Positions 54,499 through 63,965 of a DNA stretch of 64,000 bases are shown piece after piece; positions within the stretch are counted from its first letter, which is position 1, and the number at the start of each line of letters is the position of its first letter. Under the pieces are notes generated by a model. The model was not told the origin of the DNA. It did not search any database and was given only the letters and a program-made list of their open reading frames with translations. The position numbers and the translations under genes are program-made. Source of the DNA: an uncultured Polaribacter sp. (GTDB taxonomy: Bacteria; Bacteroidota; Bacteroidia; Flavobacteriales; Flavobacteriaceae); the NCBI RefSeq assembly GCF_947501385.1, contig NZ_CANMVP010000008.1:92561-156560 (forward strand). Reading direction: 5' to 3'.

Positions 54499-56268
54499 TT
54501 AGTTAGTAACAGCGTTGTTATTGAGAGTTTCAGACGTTGGTATTGGTAAATAACCATTTGTATAGAGTTGAGCTGTTCTAACATATTCTTTAATGATTTG
54601 AGGATCTACCGTAGGATCTGGACTTACACCAAATCTTACCAAACTATTTTCTCTTGTTTGTATTGTTCCAGTAGCATCATCAAAATAATTATAATCTACT
54701 AAATAATAATCTCTTGTTGCTAACTCATTAAATCTATCACTTGCTATTCCCCATCTTCTTAAATCTATTACTCTGATAGAAACACCTTCTACAGCTAATT
54801 CTAAAGGACGTTCTACATACATTAAATGCTCCATTAAGCTGTTTGGCGTGTATGGTGTTCCGTCAACTAAACTGGCGTTTTCGTCTAATAATTCTAATCC
54901 CCAGCGTTCTCTTACAAAATTAATATTAGTTATTGCAGCAGAAATATTATTGTCTCCTAATAGTAACGCTTCTGCATACATTAAATGAACATCTGCTAAT
55001 CTATTTAAAATAATATTTTTACCAGATTTCCAATTATTATCACCTAAATTATTTTCGTTATCTATGATATCATGATTGGTGTATTTTTTGAAAAAACCAT
55101 ATTTTCTCTCTCCAATGGAGCTAAAGTTAACAGCTATTGCCGCAGATGGTTGACCGTAATATTCTGTATCTTCATCATTTACCATTGCTATCATTGCGGA
55201 AGCTCTTAAAGATACTTTTCTTGGTCTTAAAGCATTTGTACCTCTATCTATTACCAAATTTCTTGGATCTGATAAATCTAATGGTTCTGTAGCAAAAGCA
55301 TGAATTAGCCAAGAAGATGCTGTAAATTGTTCATTTGTATTTCCACCACCAACAGCAAATGGTGCAGAATACCTTGCATTTCTGGTAAAAAAACTTTCTT
55401 CATCAAAATTATTGTCTTCTGGTTGTTGACTATTTGAGTAATTTATTTCTAGAATTGATTCTGAATTAAAATCACCTGCAGCTTTAAACATAATATTAGC
55501 ATCTTGAACTAATGCGTATCCGTAAGGACCATTGATAACATCTTCAAAATATGTTTTTGCTATTTGGTAATCTGCTGGATTATCTGAGGCAGAGTATAGA
55601 TAGCTTGTTCCTAAAATTGTTGCTGCTGCACCAGCAGTTGCTTTTGTTTTCTGTGGAAATTGTGCAGGTAAATTTTCATAAGCATACAACAAATCTGCTC
55701 TAAAAAAATCCATCACTTCTTGAGAAGTACTTAATGGTTTTGAAAACTCTTCTTGTGAACCAGGAATTGCATCTCTTATTACAATTCTACCTTCATTAAA
55801 TAGCGAATGTAAATAAAAGTGAGCTAAACCTCTAAAAAAACGAGCTTGTCCCATTTGATTTCTCCATTCAGTTTGACTTTTTAAGTCTTCTGACATACTG
55901 TTTAAGCCATCAATTACTTGGTTAGATCTCCAAATAACTTGGTATAAGGCGTTCCATCTTAAATTTAAAGAATTATCGTTTTCTAAAATAATATGTTGGT
56001 AATAATTTAGTGCATTTACACTTATTCTACCTTCTCTAATACCTGGGAAAGCCATATCTGATCTCCAAGCTTCTTCTTTTGGACTTGTAATCCAACTATT
56101 TAACATTGCACCATAAACGGATGTTAATACGGTTTGAGATTCTCCTAGATTTTGAAAATAGGCATCTGCAGAAACCTCGTTAGGATTTGTTTCATCTACA
56201 TAATCTGAACAAGATTGAGTAAATGCTATAATAACAATTGTTACAAATATTTTTACATAATTTTTCAT
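54499..56268 (-). CDS. susD: SusD-like glycan-binding lipoprotein
   Basis: A 589-aa SusD/RagB lipoprotein (signal IVIIAFTQSCSD). Typical segments are NPNEVSADAYFQNLGESQTVLTSVYGAM, RFFRGLAHFYLHSLF and the C-terminal YVERPLELAVEGVSIRVIDLRRWG. It starts 12 bp after susC. It is quite different from the SusD at 29172, so the two transport systems probably bind different oligosaccharides, for example differing in length or sulfation. Confidence 0.95.
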   Translation of the reverse strand: MKNYVKIFVTIVIIAFTQSCSDYVDETNPNEVSADAYFQNLGESQTVLTSVYGAMLNSWITSPKEEAWRSDMAFPGIREGRISVNALNYYQHIILENDNSLNLRWNALYQVIWRSNQVIDGLNSMSEDLKSQTEWRNQMGQARFFRGLAHFYLHSLFNEGRIVIRDAIPGSQEEFSKPLSTSQEVMDFFRADLLYAYENLPAQFPQKTKATAGAAATILGTSYLYSASDNPADYQIAKTYFEDVINGPYGYALVQDANIMFKAAGDFNSESILEINYSNSQQPEDNNFDEESFFTRNARYSAPFAVGGGNTNEQFTASSWLIHAFATEPLDLSDPRNLVIDRGTNALRPRKVSLRASAMIAMVNDEDTEYYGQPSAAIAVNFSSIGERKYGFFKKYTNHDIIDNENNLGDNNWKSGKNIILNRLADVHLMYAEALLLGDNNISAAITNINFVRERWGLELLDENASLVDGTPYTPNSLMEHLMYVERPLELAVEGVSIRVIDLRRWGIASDRFNELATRDYYLVDYNYFDDATGTIQTRENSLVRFGVSPDPTVDPQIIKEYVRTAQLYTNGYLPIPTSETLNNNAVTN

Positions 56269-56280
56269 ATTCTTATTTTT

Positions 56281-59200
56281 TTAAAATGATACTTTTAAAC
56301 CAAATGAATAAATAGCTGTGATAGGATATCTTGAGCTGTCAATACCTCTTCTAGCAACGTTAGTTCCACCAATTTCTGGATCATAACCTTGATAACTTGT
56401 AAATGTAATTGGGTTTTGGGCGCTTAAATAGAATCTTAATCTATCTGCTCCTATTGCTTCTGTTGCATTTTTTGGAAACGTAAATCCTAGAGTAATTTGT
56501 TTTAACCTTAAATAATCTCCATCTTCTAGCCAATAGTCTGTAGTTCCTTCGTAATTTGGATGAAATCTAGAAGTAGAAATAAAAGAAGGAATATTTGATG
56601 TTGGATTGTCTGGAGACCATTGATTTACCAAATCTTGATGACGTTGAAAATTATAAGTAGCAGCTTTGTTACCATTCAAAATTTCTGCACCAACTGTTCC
56701 AAACCAATTCATAGATACATCAAAAAGCCCCATGCTCCAATTAACGTTCAAACCATATTCAAAATCTGCTAATCCGCTACCATGATAGGTTCTATCTTCG
56801 CTTGTTATATTTCCATCTCCATTTGTATCTACATAAATTAAGTCACCAAAATTTGCACTACTTCTTGATGGAAATTGTCTGTAAGCATCAAGTTGCTCTT
56901 GCGTTTTAATTATACCATTTGTTTCATGTAAAAAGAAAGCACCAACTTCATAACCTTCTGCAATTACAGATACTACAGATGTTGGATCATTACCTATTAA
57001 TCTTGAGTTGGCATTATAGATGATGCCCTCATTAGCTACTTTAGTGATTTCGTTTTTATTAGTAGTAAATGTTGCTCCAAAATTAAGTTTGCTTTTACCC
57101 AAATTAGCTTTATAATTTGCTGCTATTTCTAAACCTTGATTTGTCATATTACCCACATTAAGCACTAAATTTTGACCGTAATATGCACCGGAAGAACCTG
57201 GTAATGTTACTGGAAATAACATATCATTCTTTCTTGTATTGTAATAATCTACCATTAAACTCAATTTATTTTTAAACATAGAAAGATCTATTCCTATATT
57301 ATCAGAAACAGAGGTTTCCCATTTAATATCTCTATTCGCATAAGATCTTATAGAAGAACCAAAATCTACAGCACCATCATTTTCATCAAAAATATAATCT
57401 GCAAAGGGTGCTATTGTACTTTGAAATTCATAATCGCTAAAACTATCATTACCAACTTCTCCGTGACTTAATCTTATTTTAAAACTATTAATGGTTTTTC
57501 TTAATGGTTTCCAAAAGGATTCTCTATGAACGTTCCAAGCTGCAGCAACAGAAGGAAAAACACCCCATCTGTATGTTTCTCCAAAACGGGAAGAGCCGTC
57601 ATATCTTGCTAAAGCAGATATTATATATTTACCTGAATAGTTGTATTGTACTCTTGCCAACGAACCAACTCTTTTGGTTGTGTAATTAAAACCACTACCA
57701 ACATTCTCATTTATGGTACCACCATTTAATATGCTTACGTTATTATTTGTAATACCTTCTATGGAAGCAAAGAAAGTCTCAGAATTATCTTCTTCTAAAG
57801 TAAAAACTGTTTGTGCAGTAATATTGTGTTTTCCAAATTTCTTTTTATAGGTTAAACCTGCATCCCAACTAAATTTTGTAGTTCTGTTAGAAGTTGCTGT
57901 AACACCACTTCTTGTTGGGTCTGAATCTAACTCACCTGTTTCAACATTAAGCAAATCAAAATTTGGTCTAAAAATATTTCTACCATTATTTATAACTGCA
58001 CTACCAATATTTGTGATAAAATCTAACGATTTAGAAAGTCTTCTTCTTACTCCAAAATTAAGATTTGTTCTGTCTCTGGTACTATCATCTTTTCTTTTTA
58101 ATGCTTCAGACAAACCAATAATTGGTGTTTGTGAACCTGCGGTTTCATTAACCAACGCAACGTTAGAACTTAAATCTATTGCTGGAAAATAAGGTCTAAA
58201 TCTGCTTGCTGTAACAATAAGACCTTCACTAGTTCTTCTTCTATTTTCGTTTGTGCTTGCTATACTTGCATTAATATTCCAATTATCTGTTTTGTAAGTT
58301 GTTGAAATACGAGCATTATAACGTTTAAAATTTGAATTGATGATTGAACCATCTTGGTCAAACAAACTTCCAGAAGCATTATATGAAAATTTATCTGTAC
58401 CTCCAGAAATATTTAAATTGTAAGTTTTTACTTCTGCTGCATCTACTAAAACAAAATTATCAAAAGTGTTATCATTATTTATCCATTCAGGCGTGTTTGC
58501 TGTTAACGGACCGAATCCGCCAAAGTTATTAAACGAAGTAACTTCATAAAAAAGCTGGTCTCTTGTATTCATTAAAGGAGTTCCTTCTCCTAAAAATTGA
58601 AAACCTTGATTAGCTTCAAAATTAATACTCATAATACCTTCTTTACCTTGTTTTGTGGTTATTAAAATAACACCTGCAGCACCTCTAGAGCCATAAACCG
58701 CCGTAGAAGCTGCATCTTTTAGAATATCTATAGTTTCTATTTCATTTGGTGCTAAACCAGGATCTCCAATTTGCGGAATACCATTTACAACAAATAAAGG
58801 TGTATTAGAGCCACTTAAAGAAGTTATTCCCCGTATTTGAATATTTGCTGGTTCGCCTGGTTCTCCTGAAGCAGAAGAAACACTAACTCCAGCTACTTGT
58901 CCTTGTAATCTAGAGGCAACATCTGAAGTTATAAACTGATCTATATTTTCTGATTTTATTCTATTTACAGCACCCGTAATTTCCTTTTTATTAACTTTAC
59001 CATAACCAACTACAACTATTTCGTCTAATGATTCTGTATCTGATTCTAGAGAAACATTTAATTCTGGCTTTGTTATTTTAACTTCTTTATTTTTCATTCC
59101 TAAATAAAGAAAAGTTAACGTTTCTCCAATACTTGCTTCAATTGAATATTTACCATCAAAATCTGTAGTTGTTCCCCTAGTTGTATTTTTAACAAATACA

Positions 59201-59346
59201 GAAACTCCAAACAAGGGCTCTCCATTTACACTATCTGTAACAGTTCCTTTAACCTTGGTTGTTTGTGCTTTTATATTAACGCTACAAAATAGCATAACAA
59301 AAAAGCTTAAAATCCAGTACTGTAAAATCTTATTTTTGTTTTTCAT
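56281..59346 (-). CDS. susC: SusC-like TonB-dependent oligosaccharide transporter
   Basis: A 1021-aa SusC: signal peptide, carboxypeptidase-regulatory-like domain (about 30-105, VKGTVTDSVNGEPLFGVSVF), SusC box DEIVVVGYGKVNKKEITGAV, plug with IQIRGITSLSGSNTPLFVVNG, and a 22-strand-type barrel to the C-terminus. It lies 26 bp after the GH110 gene and 12 bp before susD. The repeat of the gene order GH110-susC-susD in both PUL halves suggests that the module was duplicated or acquired twice and has since diverged. Confidence 0.96.
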   Translation of the reverse strand: MKNKNKILQYWILSFFVMLFCSVNIKAQTTKVKGTVTDSVNGEPLFGVSVFVKNTTRGTTTDFDGKYSIEASIGETLTFLYLGMKNKEVKITKPELNVSLESDTESLDEIVVVGYGKVNKKEITGAVNRIKSENIDQFITSDVASRLQGQVAGVSVSSASGEPGEPANIQIRGITSLSGSNTPLFVVNGIPQIGDPGLAPNEIETIDILKDAASTAVYGSRGAAGVILITTKQGKEGIMSINFEANQGFQFLGEGTPLMNTRDQLFYEVTSFNNFGGFGPLTANTPEWINNDNTFDNFVLVDAAEVKTYNLNISGGTDKFSYNASGSLFDQDGSIINSNFKRYNARISTTYKTDNWNINASIASTNENRRRTSEGLIVTASRFRPYFPAIDLSSNVALVNETAGSQTPIIGLSEALKRKDDSTRDRTNLNFGVRRRLSKSLDFITNIGSAVINNGRNIFRPNFDLLNVETGELDSDPTRSGVTATSNRTTKFSWDAGLTYKKKFGKHNITAQTVFTLEEDNSETFFASIEGITNNNVSILNGGTINENVGSGFNYTTKRVGSLARVQYNYSGKYIISALARYDGSSRFGETYRWGVFPSVAAAWNVHRESFWKPLRKTINSFKIRLSHGEVGNDSFSDYEFQSTIAPFADYIFDENDGAVDFGSSIRSYANRDIKWETSVSDNIGIDLSMFKNKLSLMVDYYNTRKNDMLFPVTLPGSSGAYYGQNLVLNVGNMTNQGLEIAANYKANLGKSKLNFGATFTTNKNEITKVANEGIIYNANSRLIGNDPTSVVSVIAEGYEVGAFFLHETNGIIKTQEQLDAYRQFPSRSSANFGDLIYVDTNGDGNITSEDRTYHGSGLADFEYGLNVNWSMGLFDVSMNWFGTVGAEILNGNKAATYNFQRHQDLVNQWSPDNPTSNIPSFISTSRFHPNYEGTTDYWLEDGDYLRLKQITLGFTFPKNATEAIGADRLRFYLSAQNPITFTSYQGYDPEIGGTNVARRGIDSSRYPITAIYSFGLKVSF

Positions 59347-59372
59347 ATAAGTTTTGGTTTACTATTTATTCT

Positions 59373-61280
59373 TTATTTAAAATTTTTCTGAAAATCTTTA
59401 TCAGCTACTATAATTTTATTTGCTTTGCCTTTGTAAATATTACCTTCAAAAACAATATTTTTTGATGATTTAATTTTTATTGCTGGATTCTCAGGAAATA
59501 ATTGAGGAAAAGTACCAGAATTTGTGATTGTATTTTCTTTGAAAATTAAACCATCTGTATTTGTAATTAGTAATATTAAATTGTCAAACTGATTAAAAGT
59601 ATTTTTCGAAATTTCTATATTCTTAAATGCTATGTTTTCATTATTATCATCTGTAGCGAAACGAATCACTGGCCTATTAAAACCACTATGTTGGCTATCT
59701 TGAAAAATATTATTTCTAATAATAACATTTGTTGCGTTTCCAGACTCAAACCAATGGCCACTTTCTACAGGAATTAAAATAGCTTCCATTTCTGTGCTAA
59801 AGTAATTATCTTCAATAACAGTATTTATTGGGTTAGATATTAATAAACCTCTTGCTCTGTTGTTTTGTATTTTGCAATTTTTAACTAATAAATCTGGGTA
59901 TCCATCCAAATTTTCAATTAAATCACCTGTTTTTAAGTTTGAAGGTAGTTTTTCATTAAATGTTATTATTTGATACCTATTATTTATGTACTCTACTTTT
60001 TTAATAGTTCCTTTTTCGTAAGAATGAAAAGATTTTTCTAATCTTACAAAGCCAAGTGTTTCGTTAGGCTGTCCTATTACAAATCCTTTTTGCTGATAAT
60101 GCATCATTCTTACACCAATCTGTGTATCACTTAAAATATCTACGATTTTTTGATAAGTTCCGTGCACATTTGTTGCATCATCTAACTGATTTTCGAATGT
60201 TGAATTTTTTAAAACTACTTTTCCGCTACAACCTACAAAATGTGTAGCATCTGCAGTTGTAGAAACCATTCTACCTTTAGAAGGTGTTACATTAAAATTA
60301 TCTAGTATTAAATCTGAAGAATTTTCTGCAATTAGACCCATTCCTCCCGCATGATGGATAGTTACATTTGTACCCTTAAAACCTTTTGTGTGCTTAATTC
60401 TAAAAGCTGGTGCAACTCTATTATATGCCTGATCTCCTTTCATAGTTAAAATCATACCAACAGGCGGCATTAATTTTTTGTGTCCATAAATACGCACCAA
60501 ACCTGGTTTTAATTGTACCACTTTTAAGTTAGATTCTTTTTTTAGGTTTTTACTTACTAATGATCTTTCGTCATTAATATATTTGTATTGTAAGTTTTCT
60601 AAACCGTTATGGACATTATTTTTTTTGGTTGTGGTAATGTTAGTGTAAGATTCTGTATTGTATGCAACTGCTTTTCTGCTTGGATCATATAGAATAGATT
60701 GACCTAATGTATGCTCATAGTATTCTTTGATAAAGTAGATTTGATTATTCCTAATTTCATAAGGATATTCGTCAGAAATTTTCATATCAAAAGTTTTATT
60801 TTTCTCATCGCTTGCTACAATTAATCCTTCGCTGTGGAAGGGTTCACTCCAATCTATAGACAAATTTTTAATGTTAATATTTGAGCTATTTTCAATAAAA
60901 AAAGGGATAATAACTCCATGAAAAATAAATGTAGAACCTTGACCATCTATAGTAAGGTTTTTAAAGTTTTCTATTGGAAAAGGTGTATTCACCATCAAAT
61001 CACCATGATTAGAAATGTATGCAAACCTTTCTAACCCTTTATCTGGATAAAAATGATAGATTCCTTTTTCAAACTTTATTTCTGATATAGGATTATTTTT
61101 AGCATCTAGTATCCTTTTTAAAACTGTTGCGGTTGCATCCTCTTTAATGTTACTTTTAAAAGTTACCACTTTTGGTTCATTGTATTGCGCAAAGCAGCTT
61201 GAAAAAAGTAAAATACAAACTAGATAAAAAAATGTCTCTTTTTTTAAATGGTTAATAAATTTCATCTTAAATGTGTTCAT
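59373..61280 (-). CDS. GH110-family alpha-1,3-galactosidase-like enzyme (copy 3)
   Basis: A 635-aa secreted beta-helix protein, signal YLVCILLFSSCFAQ (possible lipoprotein). The GH110 block is STTADATHFVGCSGKVVLKN then FENQLDDATNVHGTY; the acidic residues are Asp344 and Asp367-Asp368. Compared with copies 1 and 2 it has a Lys/Asn-rich insertion around residues 215-260 (TTKKNNVHNGLENLQYKYIN), near the entry side before the catalytic block. First gene of the minus-strand operon and divergent from GH82. The start could also be Met6 (61265). Confidence 0.84.
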   Translation of the reverse strand: MNTFKMKFINHLKKETFFYLVCILLFSSCFAQYNEPKVVTFKSNIKEDATATVLKRILDAKNNPISEIKFEKGIYHFYPDKGLERFAYISNHGDLMVNTPFPIENFKNLTIDGQGSTFIFHGVIIPFFIENSSNINIKNLSIDWSEPFHSEGLIVASDEKNKTFDMKISDEYPYEIRNNQIYFIKEYYEHTLGQSILYDPSRKAVAYNTESYTNITTTKKNNVHNGLENLQYKYINDERSLVSKNLKKESNLKVVQLKPGLVRIYGHKKLMPPVGMILTMKGDQAYNRVAPAFRIKHTKGFKGTNVTIHHAGGMGLIAENSSDLILDNFNVTPSKGRMVSTTADATHFVGCSGKVVLKNSTFENQLDDATNVHGTYQKIVDILSDTQIGVRMMHYQQKGFVIGQPNETLGFVRLEKSFHSYEKGTIKKVEYINNRYQIITFNEKLPSNLKTGDLIENLDGYPDLLVKNCKIQNNRARGLLISNPINTVIEDNYFSTEMEAILIPVESGHWFESGNATNVIIRNNIFQDSQHSGFNRPVIRFATDDNNENIAFKNIEISKNTFNQFDNLILLITNTDGLIFKENTITNSGTFPQLFPENPAIKIKSSKNIVFEGNIYKGKANKIIVADKDFQKNFK

Positions 61281-61689
61281 ATAAAAAAGTATAAGTTTTG
61301 TAAATTTGACGTTTTATGTAAACTTTAATAGTTTTATCAGTAAATTTTATGTGTCTGATAGTAAATTTGAAAAATAAAAATAGATAATTCGCTATATTTC
61401 AGATAATTAAAAAAATATCATTTATTGTGTTTTATCCATGTTTTCAAGTAAGAAATGGTATTTAAAAAGATGAAGTTTAGTTTTTTTTCTTTTAAAATCC
61501 ATGAAATATAAATATCTAATCCCCTAAAAAAATTCTTTCTGTAAATATTTTTATTGGTCTTAAAAAAAGTAGTCCTCTTTTAGGATTTTTTTTTACTTAA
61601 AGATACATCTAGTTTATCTATAAATACATTTTTCGAAACATATTACTCGAAATTTGATTATTTAAAAATAACCACGTAAAAAAGTAATT
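61281..61689 (+). promoter_or_regulatory. Divergent control region between GH110 and GH82 with GTAAATTT repeats
   Basis: A 409-bp intergenic region. GTAAA(T/C)TT(T/G)A occurs four times in the same orientation, starting at 61300, 61318, 61340 and 61361 (steps of 18, 22 and 21 bp), close to the start of the minus-strand operon; it is a candidate activator array. TATATTTC at 61393-61400 is one mismatch from a -7 box for the plus strand. No exact TAnnTTTG was found for either direction. TAGTCCTCTTT at 61570-61580 recurs at 30830-30840 before GH110 copy 2. Confidence 0.45.
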
Positions 61690-63033
61690 ATGTTAAAAAA
61701 AGCAACAAACCTTTTTAGTCTTAAGATAATTTTATTTTCACTTTTAATAATTTTTTTCTCTGCCTGTTCAAAGACAGATCCTGAAGAGTTTATTGAAGAA
61801 GAGGAGGGTGATGATGAAGTTGTAGAAGCAGTAGAACCAGTAAACGAAGCAGATTTTTATATAGAACCATCAAGTTTTGCTGTTGAAAAAAATTTGGTTA
61901 CAGATTATGGTGCAGATATCATTTTTAGCACAGATGACAGTACTATCCTGCAAACTGCAATAGATGATGTAAATTCTCTCGGAGGGGGGAAATTAATAAT
62001 ACCTGAAGGAAATTTTACTTTCGAAGATATTAATCTAAAATCTAACGTACATTTGAGAATAAGTGATCAAGCAGTCATAAAACCAATGGCAACTGGAACT
62101 AGAGGTTATGTAATATTTAGAGTGACCAATGATACATCTTCAACACCTTTAGAAAATGTAAGCATTATTGGTACAGGTGGAGGAAAATTTACTGTTGACT
62201 TAAGAGACGCTCAGAATGATAAAGTACGAGTAATACAATCTTGGAATGTAAAAAATTTTAAATACAGTAATATACTTGTACAAGATAAGAAATCTATTTT
62301 TGCTGCTGTTGAATTTAATGGAGTAGAAATTGGTGATAAAGTCTACGGTCCAAGATTTGGTGTGGTATCAAATATAGATCTTATCGATTCACACTACGGT
62401 TATGGAGTTGTTCAATTACAATTAGGTCGTGAAATTTACTTTAATAACTTATATGGAAAAGGAGGTATTACTTTAAGAATAGAAACTCACAATAAAACAC
62501 TATACGATGCATCTAAATATGTTGCACCTGATAATCTTTTTGGTAGAGATATTAGATCTGAAAATGGAAATTGTGCTGTAATGTTATCTCCACATTTTGT
62601 TAAAATTGGAAAAGCAGATATTGGTATAATAAAATCAGTAGGAAGTGGTTATGCCGTAAGAGTTGAAAAAGGATTTGTTACAGCTAAAGAACAACAAGAT
62701 TCAAATGTTACGTTAACCGATGGTAGCTTTAGTACTGAAACTTTAATTAGAAATGTAGAAGTTACTTACCTAGATAATACTGCTCAAATAAAAAATAAAG
62801 ATTTTAAGTTTATGCCTTGTAATATTAGACCAGAACAATACGAATACACTAATGAGCCAGGTTTTACTTTTGATACTTATATCTATGAACAAGTGGCATC
62901 AATTGGTGGGGGAAAAAATGTTGCTAATTATACCATAGATTTTAATCCAAATCAAATTACAGTAATTAACTCATCCAATAGCGGAGGCAGAAAAGCATTT
63001 ATTGAAGAAGATGATACTATTAATTGTAATTAA
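61690..63033 (+). CDS. cgiA: GH82 iota-carrageenase (lipoprotein)
   Basis: A 447-aa beta-helix endo-hydrolase that cuts beta-1,4 linkages of iota-carrageenan. A lipoprotein signal (LLIIFFSACSK) is followed by a very acidic linker (EEFIEEEEGDDEVVEAVEP), consistent with surface export. The body matches GH82: DFYIEPSSF, LIIPEGNFTF, LKSNVHLRISDQAVIKP and YGVVQLQLG. The catalytic block is GGITLRIETHN with Glu265, but His267 stands where the Alteromonas fortis enzyme has its base Asp247. I recall a Microbulbifer GH82 with the same Glu-x-His, so this is a natural variant. SPHFVKIG supplies the conserved His. Divergent from the GH110 operon. This gene gives the locus its substrate. Confidence 0.9.
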   Translation: MLKKATNLFSLKIILFSLLIIFFSACSKTDPEEFIEEEEGDDEVVEAVEPVNEADFYIEPSSFAVEKNLVTDYGADIIFSTDDSTILQTAIDDVNSLGGGKLIIPEGNFTFEDINLKSNVHLRISDQAVIKPMATGTRGYVIFRVTNDTSSTPLENVSIIGTGGGKFTVDLRDAQNDKVRVIQSWNVKNFKYSNILVQDKKSIFAAVEFNGVEIGDKVYGPRFGVVSNIDLIDSHYGYGVVQLQLGREIYFNNLYGKGGITLRIETHNKTLYDASKYVAPDNLFGRDIRSENGNCAVMLSPHFVKIGKADIGIIKSVGSGYAVRVEKGFVTAKEQQDSNVTLTDGSFSTETLIRNVEVTYLDNTAQIKNKDFKFMPCNIRPEQYEYTNEPGFTFDTYIYEQVASIGGGKNVANYTIDFNPNQITVINSSNSGGRKAFIEEDDTINCN

Positions 63034-63197
63034 GAATTAATCTTTTCTTTTTCTATTTATCTGCATCTAAAGCTGATTTAAATTTTTATGAAATAAATAT
63101 TTTTAGATTCATTCTATAGCAGATGATTCCCTGAAAATAATGATAGTAGCAAAGCAGCCATATTATTCCAGGTTGTAGCAGTTTAAAACCGTAAAAA

Positions 63198-63965
63198 TTG
63201 AAAAACAATAAACCTCTATCAAAATTCATATTATTTCTAACAGTATTATCTGTTTTAAATTCTTGTGTTTCTAATAAAAAAGAAGGGAATAGTTCTTTAA
63301 ATGAAAGAGCTATTCCCTTTAAAATTAAAGAATCAGACTTTTATGAAGTTCCTAAAGCATTTAAAATAACAAAGATTTTTAAAGCACTCGATAATGATTT
63401 TAATACTAATGATAGCCAAGAACTGCAAAAAGCAATTAATGATTTACACAAATTAGGTGGAGGTAAATTAATTATACCTAAAGGAAACTACACGTTTTCG
63501 GAAATTAGTTTAAAATCTAACATACACTTAAGTATAAATTCAGAAACGGTAATTAGACCTTATGAAAATAGTGAAAATGACAATTATGCTGTTTTTAAAA
63601 TTACTAATAATTTCTCTTTTGAACCTATTGAAAATACAAGTATAGTAGGAAATGATGGTCAATTTACAATCGATTTAAGGCATTTAAAAAATAAAAATTT
63701 AAGAGTAATACAAACTTGGAACGCAAAAAATTTTGTGTATAGTAATATTCTTATTGAAGATAATTATTCAAGATTTTCTGCATTAGAATTTAATGCAGTG
63801 GAAATAAATGATAAAATTTACGGATCTAAAAATGGAGTAGTAAAAAATATTAAAGTAAAAAATGCACATTATGGTTTTGGAGTTGTGCAACTACAGTATG
63901 GTAATAAAATATTATTTAAAAATTTATTGAGTTATACGTTTAGCTTCTGTTTTATTAATTTTTGA
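63198..63965 (+). pseudogene. Second GH82 iota-carrageenase, truncated
   Basis: Starts with a TTG (MKNNKPLSKFILFLTVLSVLNSC, lipoprotein) and is a clear paralogue of the preceding GH82 up to about 63930 (YGFGVVQLQYGNKILFKNLL). Exactly where GGITLRIET and the catalytic residues should follow, the sequence turns into SYTFSFCFINF and stops at 63963-63965. About 180 C-terminal residues, including the whole active site, are missing. The sequence beyond 63930 is unrelated, so an insertion or rearrangement junction rather than point mutation ended the gene. Without the right flank it cannot be told whether the 3' half lies further on. Confidence 0.8.
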
